This document shows, piece after piece, positions 1 to 11,102 of a DNA stretch of 64,000 nucleotides (position 1 is the stretch's first letter; each line of letters begins with the position of its first letter). The translations under genes were made by a program, and so were the position numbers. This DNA is from Sabethes cyaneus (taxonomy: Eukaryota > Arthropoda > Insecta > Diptera > Culicidae), in assembly GCF_943734655.1 (NCBI RefSeq), contig NC_071354.1, positions 179,952,911 to 180,016,910 of the forward strand, read 5' to 3'. The notes beneath the pieces are model-generated. The model worked only from the letters and a program-made list of their open reading frames with translations, was not told the origin of the DNA and did no database searches.

Positions 1-1443
1 TAATTCCCAGTCTAGTTTCAAATCAACTATCTAGTGCCATTTCAACTTTGATTTTAAACCTAATTGCAGCTGAAAATCCGGAATTTTCAACCTAATCGGC
101 CGGTATTTTTTGTGATAAGTGTGTACTCGTTAGCCTTTTTTTTGCAAACAAACAACAAAAAGTCCAGATTCTTTTGATAATTTTCGCTTTTACAAACGAC
201 TGACATTTTTTCTCCACGTGCAAATGGTCATATATCTTCACCGAAAACACCGGCCGGCACCTTCGTCGGTCGGCTTATCTCTGCTGATGACGGCAATTTT
301 TCTTGTAGGCTTTCCCAACACCTTTCCCAATATATAACTACTTATATGAACCTGGCTATGAAGTGCTAGCCAGTTGTAAGAGCGTTACAGGAAAAAAAAA
401 TTGAAAATAAAATTCCCACGAAAATCGATCGTGCTTTTTCATCGGTCGAGTACAGCCTTCCTGTCCAGCCTGTGGCCTAGTTCTTTTTAAAAAATCCGAC
501 TGACTCAATGAAAGTCGAAACGGGCCAGCCGAAACTGCCAACCAAGATTGTCGAGCCGGTTTCCTTTTGGGCCGATTCGGAAAGGTAGCACACAGTCGGA
601 GAATCGATTGAAAAGGCACGAAGCAACTTTCACAACTCACTGTTGATTCAGCCATTCAACTAAAAAAAATGGCATTGCCATTAGAAAATCCCTTCAGCCA
701 AGCTGAACGCAATTTCAGTTATTGAATCAACCTGGTCAAATAATTCTACCGATGCGGATTGACGGGCTCTGGGGGGTACGACATTTTTCTTTCGATTCAT
801 ACTATGTGCACATAGTTAGCGTAACAAACAATACGTTGTTTTCATGTCACCATAATAATCCTCCAGTCAGGCGCGCTGCTGTACCATTCACACCATCAAC
901 TAATATTTTACTCCATGCGACCCGGCAATCTCCCACGACCGGATACACTCCACTCCACTGACTGGTACCGGAGGAATGGTGAAGCAATCGGAAAAGCAAT
1001 CCGTCCTTGTTCAAATCGATTGTATTACCCCATCAAGCGTTAGAACAATATTTTCCATTTTGAATATTTCAATTACCGGGGCCGTCTCTTGTCACAGTCA
1101 TGTCCGGCACTTCGGTACAACGAACGCTTCCGGTTGCGCTGGCTTGCTACCGGAGCGGAAACCAAGCTGGAAACAATTGAGAGCAATTTTTCCACCCGTC
1201 AACCTGGTTGGTTGGCTGGCTGGCACTGGTGACAACCTAGTCGGGGTCCAGCGTGGCCAGCCCGACCGAATGGTTCTCCACGGAAAATTTTATATGATGG
1301 TTTTATTTTTTTGTTGCACCCAGGCAGTTCAATCAATTTTGATTTTATTTACTTTTTCTCCTATTCGTGTTCGGTTGCGTGTGTGAGTTCGAAAATGTGT
1401 TTCGATATTTTTTTATTATTTTATTGGTTTTGATGGGTGGAAA
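1..1443. other. Unassigned sequence upstream of a candidate exon
   Basis: I recognise no protein family, tRNA or transposon here. Open frames on both strands are short and biased like the non-coding DNA around them. A weak promoter-like pair (TATATGA at 1291, GCAGTTC at 1324) lies about 120 bp before the ATG at 1444. If that exon is a true first exon, this stretch holds its promoter and 5' UTR. That role is inference. Confidence 0.3.
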
Positions 1444-1508
1444 ATGGCTGCCCACAAGGGTACACTCGAAACGCTGGCTAACCACGATGACCTCCACAAT
1501 GCGGACCG
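1444..1508 (+). CDS. Candidate first coding exon of an unidentified gene
   Basis: The ATG sits in a strong insect start context (GGAAAATGG). It is followed by 21 sense codons, MAAHKGTLETLANHDDLHNA and then Asp, plus two bases of the next codon. The frame then meets CCG|GTGAGT at 1509, a consensus 5' splice site. Codon usage is GC-rich at third positions (GCC, CAC, AAG, CTC, GAC, GCG), unlike the AT-rich surroundings, which favours real coding sequence. Read without splicing, the frame stops at once (CGG TGA). I do not recognise the peptide. No downstream exon is identifiable, so the first intron would be very long. The upstream sequence lacks a clear AG acceptor next to the exon, so a first exon is more likely than an internal one. 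Confidence 0.42.
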
Positions 1509-1514
1509 GTGAGT

Positions 1515-3400
1515 ACCGGCGTTGACATTCGGGTGGAAGAGGATTATTAAACTATTTTGCCAGAGGTTGGTTGACCTAACCTAACATATCGGAAAACCCC
1601 TCCCCACAAAGCTAGTTTGGTTTTGCTCTTAATTTACCTTTGGTCTGTGGTACTCTAATGGAATAACGCGAAGCCTAATTCTATAAGCGTTGGGTTTGTT
1701 GGACCAAAACCGATTTTCATTATTAGTAATGTCATTAAATAACAGTTTTGAATTTTCTCACAAGTTGAAACAAAAACTATGAAACCATTTTGAAATCTAC
1801 TCTATCAACATAATTACCAAACATCGAAACGAGTTAACAGCCAACAATTGCTAGCTCAACTATTTCACAAACTTCCTTATTTGATGGGCAAACTAGCCCC
1901 CACAAAATGCAAATAAAGCAGCCTCACTCTGGGCAACTCAAATTGAAAAGCATAATAAATCATATTCCACGGGCAATATTTGTCAAGATTGACCGACTAT
2001 CAATCAACGGGCAACTTTCTCCAACTGCAGAAGTTGGAGTGTATTCTCAATGAAAAGATCATTCCCCAGCCAGCTATCCAGCCAGCAGCTAGCCTAACGG
2101 AAAAGAGAACCGAAACAATTCTGCCGTGCAAATACGAACATGAAAACAGGAGAACAGAGAATCAAAACTCATGATGGGCGGTGTTCGGAAAAAGTTGCAC
2201 CCAGGCAACAAAAGTTTTCCCTTCAGCGGGCATTCCGATAAACAGCAGTAAACTTTTCCGCCAACAACCGTCCGTGGTGGGTTTCTCAATTTCTCACGAT
2301 TCCAATGTCGTATTCGCAGTTATTCATTCCAACCGAAGGATGCCGAAGGCAAATCTAAATGCTGCTGCTGATGGTTTACTGTCCGTGAAAAGACTATCTA
2401 GCTGTCAGCGAGTTTGCCAGGGAAAGCATTCAAATTCGGACAACATTGCTAATGGGCATATAAATTACTAATGATACACTTTCAATACTTTTCTAAAAAT
2501 TTTGTGTCAATAAAACAACCGTAACGCTCTTGCAGCCAAGCTATGTTGATTGAAGAATTTCTTATTTAATTTGATTAATTTTTGATATTGTCTTACCGCG
2601 AAGCTAGAATTTTCAATTTGAATGTGTTCAATTTCTTCTGTTTTATAAAATTAGAAATTGCATTGACATTTATGTCTTTTAAATCGAATTTCAAAGCAAT
2701 GTCAAAGCAAAAGGGATTGTAGAAATTAACTTTCGGAACGAACAATGCAAATTATGAAAAAGAGATTCAGTCGTTTACAATTATGAGTCTCGTAACGAAT
2801 TGTCACACTGCAAAATAGATGATTATCCATTTTGAGATAAACCATCAACTGCAGACGATCGGCTGACGCACATGCTTAGCAGTCAACACTTTGAACGCGG
2901 TCGGAATCTAAACGATACCGAGGATTGCTGTCACGATAACGAACCGAATCGTTCATATCGTTTGTTGCGACGATAGCACAGCGCATCACTGCCGAGATGC
3001 GTAATGCTGCGTGATGCTAGGATGATGATAGGATAAGCAGTATTCTTTACCAAAGGGGTATTCAACCCCCACATTTCTCCTTTACACAAAATAAAACATG
3101 GTTAAAAGCGAGCGAGAGCGCTAAATTCAGTAATCAAAAGGATTCGGACCATATGGTCGAATAAGAAAACTATCCATATCGAACACTACTTAATATGTAA
3201 ATGTGGAAAAAGATGTCTAACTTACACACTTCAATACAATTTTATTAACGAATTTGCCATTTATTATATTTATTGGAAAATAAAACTCAACCTTGTCACA
3301 CAGTTAACTGGTATCCACCAATTTTATCTGCTTAAAATCCAAATAAATAAATAGTTTAAACCAGTTATAGCAGTTATACTATTGTAGATGGTTTAAAGCC
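1515..3400. other. Unassigned AT-rich sequence
   Basis: Only short, low-quality open frames are present. I see no recognisable protein motif, RNA gene, terminal inverted repeat or tandem array. It would be intron if the 1444-1508 exon is real. Confidence 0.3.
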
Positions 3401-3409
3401 ATCTTTTCT

Positions 3410-3586
3410 ACAATGATCGTAAAATACGACTTTATTTACCAACTCGAATCAAGCCATTTCTTTCATCTATGATCTTACTGATCCATATCTTTTAATTTAA
3501 CCATGGTCGTACCGAACAATACACTTCATTCATCAGTGGTCGTACCAAACCATTCAATTCATGCATGGTCGTACCGTACCGTACCA
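3410..3586 (+). repeat. GTCGTACCGAAC satellite, block 1
   Basis: Diverged repeats of a unit of roughly 35 bp with core ATGGTCGTACCGAACCAT and an AT-rich spacer (ATTCAATTCATC-like). Clear cores are near 3505, 3540 and 3567, and more decayed ones lie upstream. The block ends in three overlapping GTACC copies, directly against the T-run that marks the 3' end of the LINE relic. Related blocks are at 7806-8215 and 59755-60060, all in the same orientation. Confidence 0.7.
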
Positions 3587-3672
3587 TTTTTTTTCATGTT
3601 GGGTATTTTTATCACTGCGACCATTTGTTTGATCTATTGTGATATATCCCCCATTTTACTATAGCTATGTTG

Positions 3673-3927
3673 TCAAGATGACGCACCACTATTAGAAGTG
3701 ACCGTCATTGTTTGACTAATAGCATTTGTCCAGTCTGGTGATACATTTCGGATAAAGTGCACTACCGTACTGGGAATTGTTCTCCAAATATCAAAGGGTT
3801 CTAACAGCCCTCTGTCGAAGAACCTTAATCTTTTATTAAAAATTGCCGGACATCGGCATAACAGGTGTTCCGAGTCTTCTTTTTCTATGCCACATAAGCG
3901 ACATATATCATCTTGAAGATTTCCCAT
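3673..3927 (-). pseudogene. C-terminal zinc knuckle of the LINE relic
   Basis: Short frame with C-R-L-C-G then H and C spaced as CxxC...HxxxxC (CRLCGIEKEDSEHLLCRCP). This is the nucleic-acid-binding finger at the C-terminus of many I/LOA/R1-type polyproteins. It is one frame away from the RNase H segment and would be fused to it in an intact element. Confidence 0.75.
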
Positions 3928-5701
3928 AAGCTTCAGATGATAGCGGCTCGGACAATGTCCTGTTATTAGACCAGTATAGATGCTTAGATCTTTCTTTGAA
4001 AGCTCCAGTATTTTGAGTCATAGAAATGTTTGGAGAGATAAACCGTTTCGTGTTATTCCAATTTGATTCCACTTTCCTACATTCCCATGCCTTCAGCTCC
4101 ATTTTTAAAGCAGAAGCAGATAGGCCGCAAAAGGGCTCAGGTTCTATAAATTGATGAGAAGATCCGAGTCTTGCAAGCGCATCAGCCCTTTCATTTCCAT
4201 TAATTCCACAGTGACCTGGGACCCAATAGAAGTTGACTTGGTTACGGCAAGATAATTTTTGGAGTGATTGAATACATTCCCAGACGTGTTTTGATGTGCA
4301 TGTCGCCGACTTTAAAACATTTAGAGCTGCTAGACTATCGGACATGATGCATATATTTGAATGTCTATAGTTTCTGCGCAAGCACACAGTAGAACACTCT
4401 AGAATTGCTTGAATTTCAGCTTGGAACACAGTTGGCCATCTACCCATAGAAATTGACATGTCTATTCCTGGGCCAGTTACTCCTGCTCCCACTTGGTTGT
4501 CCATTTTTGAACCATCTGTGTAAAAAACCGTCGAGCCTTGGCGAAGATCGGGACCACCGTCTTCCCAGGAATCACGCCTAGGCTCAAATACACGAAAAAT
4601 TCGGTCAAAGTTGTATTTTTTCGCCATCCAATCTTCATTATTGATTACCAGAGGAATAATACTAATAGTCTTTAGAATACTGAGATGACCTGTAAGATCA
4701 CCATCATAGAGGTTCATAGATCTTTTGAGCCTCAGAGCACTCTTTTCAGCTTCTAATTGTATGAACTGATGCAGTGGAAGTATATAAAGTAAAGCATCCA
4801 ATGCCTTCGATGGTGTACTTCTCATTGCACCTGTTATTGAGAGAGTGGCTAGCCTTCGAAGTCTTTCTAGCTTTTTCTGAGTAGCTTTGTCTTTTGTTTT
4901 TGGCCACCAGACCAACGAGGCATAGGTAATCCTGGGTTTCACAATAGCCGAATAGATCCACTGGATCATCTTCGGTTTCAGTCCCCATTGCTTACCAAAA
5001 GTTCTTTTACATATCCATAGAGCATTTGTAGCTTTGTTTACAGCTTGCTCTAGATGTGTATTCCAATTGAGTTGTCTGTCAAGAAATACTCCAAGGTATT
5101 TGACAGTGTCTGAAAGTTTCAAGAGTGTTCCTTTCAAACTTATGTTACTCAATGTAACTTTTTTCCTTCTCGTAAATGGTATGATAGTAGTTTTATTGGC
5201 ATTAATGTTGAGGCCCTGCCTATCACACCATAGTGAAATAAAATTCAAAGCAATTTGCATTCGGTCGGCGATGATAGAATCAAATTTCCCACGAACAATT
5301 ACGACTATATCATGTGCGAAGCCAATTATTTCAAAGCCTAAGGCTTTCAACTGTTGAAGATCATCAACTATTAAAGACCACAATAGAGGTGATATTACGC
5401 CTCCTTGTGGGCACCCTTTCATTGCTCTAACGCTAATGGATGTACTTCCAAGTTTTGCTGATATATCTCGTTTTGATAATATTTCGCCAATCCAGTGGAT
5501 AACGGATACATCGAATCCACGTTTCATCATAGCCGCAATCAGGGAACTATGGGATGAGTTATCAAATGCGCCTTCTATATCTAGGAAGGCTGCTAGTGAT
5601 ATTTCTTTCGCTTCAAAAGACTTTTCTAGTTTCCTTACAACCGTATGTAATGCTGTTACTGAAAATTTACCTTCTAGATATGCAAATTGATATTTGCTCA
5701 G
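3908..5701 (-). pseudogene. Reverse transcriptase core plus RNase H
   Basis: The frame is open from about 5701, before its first Met at 5530. It contains FLDIEGAFDN (first catalytic Asp), GCPQGGVISPLLW (the PQG block), then GFAHDIVVIV where FADD is expected. The third position of the box, a metal-binding Asp, is therefore His, which should abolish polymerisation. LGVFLDRQLNWNTHL is the usual thumb motif. The C-terminal third is an RNase H domain with YTDGS, QAEIQAILE, MSDSLAAL, WVPGHCGI and NERADALAR; all four acidic residues appear to be kept. It overlaps the zinc-knuckle frame by about 20 bases. Confidence 0.87.
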
Positions 5702-6137
5702 AGGGTTTTCAACTAAATATGATTATTTTATATGCTCATCAAGTATTTTTTCCATTATTTTTCAGCAGAACAGACGGAATGCTTATCGGCCTAAAGGACT
5801 TTGGTGAAGTCTTGTCCTTTTTATTGGCCTTCGGGATAAAAGTGACCCGCACTTGTCGCCATGCTGCTGGAATATGGCCTAGTATCAGGCTGGACTGATT
5901 AAGGTTTGTCAGAGTAGGTGTTAAAAACGCCTTGCCCTTCTGTAGTAGTTCAGGAAAGATTCCATCCCTACCCGGTGATTTGAAGGGTTCAAAGGAGTCA
6001 ATCGCCCATTCCACTTTGCTTCTCGTAAAAATTTTTTTGGCCAAAGTGCATGCATCATTCCTGTTTCTGACTAGCCCAGTTATTTCATTCACTATTTCAT
6101 GAATGTCTGTCCTGGTTTCAAGAGTTACAGTTCTCAA
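5701..6137 (-). pseudogene. N-terminal part of reverse transcriptase
   Basis: The frame contains PFKSPGRDGIFPELLQKG, the LINE RT motif SPGxDGI, and later SFRPISIPSVLLKNNGKN, the conserved RPI(S/T)L...K region. The frame breaks near 5745 by a single-base shift. The adjacent frame continues as MEKILDEHI...NPLSKYQFAY into the next segment. It belongs to the same polyprotein as the flanking endonuclease and RT core. Confidence 0.8.
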
Positions 6138-6149
6138 TGCCGGTGTACT

Positions 6150-7265
6150 TTAGTCTTCGTATGAGTTAATGACTGAGCAGGGAAAATGTGCTTTCATCAT
6201 TAGCTCTAGTGTTTCTTTAGTAGATTTAGTAAAAGAGCCATCCTCTTTTTGCGAGGTACCTAACCCATTTGAATAATCTTTAGCGAGGATTTTCTGCAAT
6301 CTTGCTGTTACTGGAGTATTTTCAATGTTCTCACATGTATGCCTCCAGTGTATCCTCTTTGATCTCCGTATTTCCTTATTATAGGCAGTGAGGGATTCCT
6401 TATATGCTTCCCACTGCTGTGTCCGTTTGACCTGGTTGAACAGTTTCCGGGTTTTCTTCCGAAATTTATCTAAGGTTTTGTTCCACCAAGGTACATCTCT
6501 ATTAGTAGAGCGTTCCTTTGTAGAACAGCTTTTATGATACGCTTGTAGGATCAGGCTTGAAAGTTGCGTTGAGTTGTTTTCTAGCTCTTCGTACGTTTTT
6601 GAGCAACCTTTCAAGCTATTGACTCCTACTTTGAGATTCAAATCGTATTGCTCCCAGTTTGTTTTCCTAGGATCTCTTATAATTTCCTTCAGTTGTTGAT
6701 TAGCTTCGTAATTAAATATAATTTGCTGATAAACATGCCAGTTCTTTATTCTATCAGTCACCGTTGGACTGCATAATGTCAGATCAAGAACCTCTTGTCT
6801 TATTCTATTTACGAAAGTTGGTTTGTCCCCTTTATTACATATATCGATTTCATGCGATGATATAAAATCTAAAAGGAACTCACCTCTCTGGTTGGTATCT
6901 GTGCTGCTCCACACTGTACGATGCGCGTTTGCATCACATCCAATGATAAATGCCTTGTTATGTCTCTTACAATAAGAGACCAGATTTACAACCTCCGGTG
7001 GAGGTACTTCTCCCTTGTCTCCTGGAAAGTACGCTGATACAATACAAATTTCAGCTGTGCCATGGGTCGTTGGCACCTCCATCATGACTGCTACGGTATC
7101 TTTTGTAATTAATTCTGTAACAGGAAAGAAATTTGCCCTTTCGTTTACCAAAATTGCAGCTCTGGGCGAGAGCTGCCTCTCAGCGTAAATCAACTTACAT
7201 GAATTTGTAGGGATTCCTTGTATCCTACTTTTATTAGTCCATGGCTCCTGGATCAGTGCTACATG
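6150..7265 (-). pseudogene. APE-type endonuclease domain of the LINE relic
   Basis: Frame with LIQEPW (catalytic Glu region) near 7250, upstream of the first Met at 7193. It is followed by IVSAYFPGD, IIGCDANAHRTVW (the D-x-N core) and LDLTLCSPTVTDRIKNWHV. These are the expected blocks of an apurinic-type LINE endonuclease, which nicks target DNA for priming. The terminal SDH(R/K) block that should follow NWHV is absent and replaced by VYQQIIFNYEAN, so the active site is incomplete. The linker to the RT continues to 6150 and ends in a stop before the next open segment. Confidence 0.8.
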
Positions 7266-7805
7266 ACAACAACAAGTTATCGTAACTGTTTATCATGGAT
7301 GAAGATGTTTCATAACAACCAAACTGTTGCTTGCGAAAGAGACACACCATTGTATGCAATACGTATTGTACGCTAAAAAAGAAAACCTAATCATGTCACA
7401 CTGTATCGGCAGCGGCAGTGTTTGGTAGTTGCCATGGTAACGTTGATAATTTTTTTCTTAAGTATTTTGCTGTTTGTCCCTTTTGTTCGAGTTATGCATA
7501 GTATTGCCTTTAACCAGCCGACTTGAGTTAAACACATATCTTATTGCATACCTGCAACACCAAAAACAAGCGCTTGTAAGAGCGAGTGTGTAACAAAACT
7601 CCGAATTCTGACCGAAAGTTATCCTGTTGAATAATACGAGGCAACAAGTGTTTGTCCTATTATTTTGTAGTCGTGATATATTCTATATATGTTTGTTTAA
7701 TAGGCTGAGAATATCTGGCTTATCGCTCTTAGTTTTTGTCGGTTATTTCTGCGTACGAAAAATGATATTTTGATTCCCTGGTTATGACCATAAGGAAATA
7801 TTTTA
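7266..7805. other. Unassigned sequence between the LINE relic and satellite
   Basis: No recognisable coding or repeat signature. It may hold a heavily decayed 5' portion of the LINE (ORF1 or the endonuclease start) or unrelated DNA. The 5' boundary of the LINE is therefore uncertain. Confidence 0.3.
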
Positions 7806-8215
7806 GTTAACGGTCATACCGAACCATTTCTTTACATTTAACTATGGTCGTACCGAACCATATACTTCATAAACTTTTTTCTACAATGAGCGTATCCAAT
7901 TATTTTACTTTTAAATACTCGTACCGAAACATTTAGTTCATCAATGATCGTACCGAACCGTATTATTCATACTACATTCGTAGTATTATGAAATCTTTTT
8001 GCGTATAAATGATGTTACCTAACCAATTTATTCATCCATGGTCGTAACAATAAACGTACGGAAATATTCCATTTTTCTATGGTCGTACCGAACCATTCAA
8101 TTCTATGCCATACACAACCATTTAATTTACCAATGGTCGTACCGATCCATTTTGATTAATTATCATATGGAATATTTTTTTTTAGTGAATAATAATGGTC
8201 GTACCGAACGTCCAT
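7806..8215 (+). repeat. GTCGTACCGAAC satellite, block 2
   Basis: About ten diverged copies of the same roughly 35-bp unit as at 3410-3586, with cores such as TATGGTCGTACCGAACCAT near 7842, 8080 and 8130. Variants are GATCGTACCGAACC and GTCGTAACAATAAACG. It abuts a second LINE fragment at its right edge. Confidence 0.7.
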
Positions 8216-8221
8216 ATTACT

Positions 8222-8670
8222 TCTTTTTCTTCAGCAGCATAGAGCCGGGGTGGCTCGTGCTGTTTCAAGCACTCGTCTCCATTCAACTCGGTCTTGGGCC
8301 ACTCGTCGCCAATTCCCTAGTCGTCTCAGAAGTCGCAAATCGCTTTCGACCTGGTCGAGCGATCGTGCACGTTGGGCCCCCCTGTTCCTGGTGCCGGTGG
8401 GGATGTTGAAGAGCACTATTTTCGTCGCACTGTCGTCCGGCATCCTTACGACGTGTCCGGCCCACCGTAGCCTGATAACTTTCGCTAGATGTACGATGGG
8501 AGTGTCCCCAAGCAGTGCCTGTAGCTCGTGATTCATACGCCTCCACCACTCTCCGCTTTCAGTTTGTACTCCGCCAAATATCGTCCGCAGCACTTTCCGC
8601 TCAAACGCGGCAAGGGCGCGTATGTCCTCCGTAAGCAGCGTCACGGCTTCAAGTCCATATAGTCAAGTCC
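8222..8670 (-). mobile_element. 3' fragment of a second non-LTR retrotransposon
   Basis: A 137-residue open frame (8644-8231) contains LAAFERKVLRTIFGGV, RRMNHELQALL, LRWAGHVVRMPDD and DRVEWRRVL. This is the post-RT C-terminal region with the (L/W)xWxGHVxRM signature found in many RTE-like and related insect LINEs. No RT core is present, so the copy is severely 5'-truncated, as is usual for target-primed insertions. The 3' end follows the stop almost directly and has an A/G-rich tail. The exact clade cannot be fixed from the tail alone. Confidence 0.7.
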
Positions 8671-11026
8671 AACGTCCATATAAGGTGGTTCTGAAATCAT
8701 TTTGGTTTATATTTATTTAGTAGTTTATCCTGTATTCAAACATATTTTTCGCTTTTGTAATCACACACTCACACTGTTGGCAGTCTACCATAAAAATCAC
8801 TTGTGTTAGCATTATGCGGACAAGCTGTTCCTACATCCGTAGACCTACGTCAGGCGTCTATTCAAGGGTTCTGTTTTTATCGAGTTGAAGCACATTTCAA
8901 AAGAACTAAACGATTGTCACTGTAAAATAGCTTTGATTTTGGAATACTTTTACTCCCATACGCGATCCACGAAGAGCTGGCTTCTCTTATTTTTACAAAG
9001 AAATCAGGCCAATTAGCGCTCGCTGATTTAACGCAGTCAGGTGGTCAAAATCGTATTACCTTGAACAACGCACAAACCAGAACATTCCATGAAACAAGAC
9101 CAACCAACAAAATTTTCCTTCTCGACTCGATCCTCCGGTATTACAAGTGCTCCACAAAAACGATAGGTTTGCATTTTCCGAAGGAGAAGTTCATTATTTG
9201 CCGTTGTTTTATCATTATTTCGCTGCTAATAACTTTTATTCAGATTTAATTCCATTTTCCTGGTGCTATTGTTAGAGAGTTCACGACCGACACGACAAGC
9301 CAGTTTAGGCCCGGGTCCGGACTCGGGAATTTCCGCCGTGCCGGTCTTTTATCTGGAGTAAGTTGCAGCGCACAAACCATTCGAAAAGTGGATGAAATTG
9401 AACCTTGTCCGCCTCTCGTTCGGTTCTTGTCTAATTTATTTTTCCCCGAGCAATGGTGGTTGTTGGACAATGGTTCCTTGCAGCCTCGGTTATTTAATCG
9501 CTCGTTGGAGGGTCCCTTTTCATTTTTCCATAACGCTGACTTCACCGGAATTTTACTGGGCTGTAATCATAATTGTCAACTTGTTGCGGGGGTTTATTGA
9601 ATCGCTAAGAGCAGCTTCAAATTTCAAACAAAGTATTATTTTCCGGACTCTTGTCTGCAGAATTGCAAAACATGCCAAATAAATTTTCTCATTGCTAAAT
9701 CTGTAAAATCCAATATCAATTTGCTGGGAATTCCAGGGGGATCACTTTTAACTGCAACCCCACAAATGATATCTTTGTTGTAATCACATTTCAAACATTC
9801 GCCGCGCACTAAATTTGCGGTTTCCCACCTCTTTGAGAATACATAGTTAGTTGGAATGCTGACCGCTGTATCCTGTATTTATGATTGTAGAGCATCAGAG
9901 GCCGGAAGCTTCTGATTGAAACTAATCAATCAATAATTAATTTCATCGACAGCCATTTAGTAAATTTACTGTACAGTTTGTGTACTTACCAGTTAGCCTG
10001 CTACTGACAGCAAGCTATAATTGCATAAACATGCGTTTTGATTCTGCGAATGCCTGCTACCGTGTGCACTCACTGGGAGTATGAATTAAATCGGTATTCA
10101 ATGTTATGATTAATCAATAAAGGCTGTTGAAAAGCCAATCATTTCGATGTTTTATTTAGCGTCCAATGGGAATGAAAAAACTTATTCTATTATGACCGAT
10201 TCCGATAGTAAAAGTCATGAATCTACTTTCCCACAGCGCCACGTTCTCATTCATGTCGTAAAACCTGACAATTTATATTTTATTTTCAAACCCGTTACAT
10301 TCGCTAAGGAAAAAATCGACTCTATAAGAAAGAGGTTCCAGAGCCTTATTGTCACACTCAAAATAGAAAAGGACTGCGGAGCTCTCGAAAGATAATAAAT
10401 TTTAATACCATTAAAAGATTTATTCGACATCACGATGGCAGTTTATTTAGAGCTTTTCTCCGGGCTGTTTTTACCGGATACCTCAGTCATATAAACAGAT
10501 ATTCTCCGCGGCGGGGATACGGACAAGAGCGATAAAAAGTGGATTTTTTTTTCGGTGGTTCCACCTAACACTCCTGTCCTGTTTCCAAAGGATATGGCAA
10601 AAACCGACACCGACCGACACGGATTTGCAAAAGCGAAAGTTTCGCCGGAACGGTTCACGCAGGAAGTGAAGTGGGAGGAAAAAGGTACCGTCTGCTGCCA
10701 TCAACCACCGGGAGCGGAAAAAAGTGCAGAATGAAAGGAAAACTCATTTCCTCCGCAAACATACTTTAAACCTCTTTCGTAGCTGGGACGAAACGCTCCC
10801 GGGGCGTGATGCAGAAGCTGGGCTGGGCGCGTACAACACATTTCTTTCAGTCAGTAGTCGGCTGATGGCATCAATGCAGAAGATCTGTGTGCAGAAAATT
10901 GCGATGAAAGCACTCGTTGCTGCTGGAGCTGGCCAAGAGCGAGGCGGCTTCGCACGTACGTAATGGGCCGCCGAGTTGAATGATTTGAAATCGGAACCGG
11001 AGTCAGGTGTGTTCCATTCCACTTAC
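8671..11026. other. Unassigned sequence
   Basis: No transposon or RNA gene recognised. Several overlapping open frames around 9246-9680 and 10443-11000 occur on both strands. The local composition is somewhat more GC-rich, which may mean conserved non-coding or exonic DNA, but no known protein motif is visible. Confidence 0.3.
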
Positions 11027-11102
11027 CATAAGGGAAAAAAGTCTGTAAAAGCAGGTACAAGATGGTTCTCGTTTCACGTACGCATTCAACTGACTGACGC
11101 AC
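11027..11102 (-). CDS. Candidate minus-strand first exon (weak)
   Basis: ATG at 11102 opens 25 codons (MRQSVECVRETRTILYLLLQ, then TFFPY) and runs into ATG|GTAAGT, a perfect splice donor on the minus strand at 11026-11021. The segment TILYLLLQTFF is hydrophobic and could be part of a signal peptide or membrane helix. A TCAGTCAG initiator-like motif overlaps the start codon. There is no family match and no recognised second exon. Chance occurrence is quite possible. Confidence 0.18.

Larger units (their letters stand above)
3587..7265 (-). mobile_element. RNase H-bearing non-LTR retrotransposon relic (I/LOA-like)
   Basis: The element reads on the minus strand. In order it has an APE-type endonuclease, reverse transcriptase, RNase H and a C-terminal CCHC zinc knuckle, then a 3' UTR of about 75 bp and a short A-run (T-run at 3587-3594 on the plus strand). 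RNase H followed by a zinc knuckle points to the I/LOA group of LINEs; the exact clade is not resolved. The 5' end is truncated or unrecognisable beyond the endonuclease motif LIQEPW near 7250. Frameshifts, stop codons, a lost SDH motif and a FAHD in place of FADD make it non-functional. It lies between two blocks of the same satellite, but I could not find a target-site duplication. Confidence 0.85.

Noticed and set aside
5034..5898. Plus-strand frames of about 80-115 residues
   Set aside because: They are antisense shadows of the LINE reverse transcriptase on the minus strand.
8038..8531. Plus-strand frames across the satellite and second LINE fragment
   Set aside because: They combine satellite sequence with the antisense of the LINE C-terminal domain.
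9980..10100. Minus-strand splice donor CTG|GTAAGT at about 9990
   Set aside because: All three frames leading to it contain stops close to the junction, so it cannot end a coding exon of useful length.
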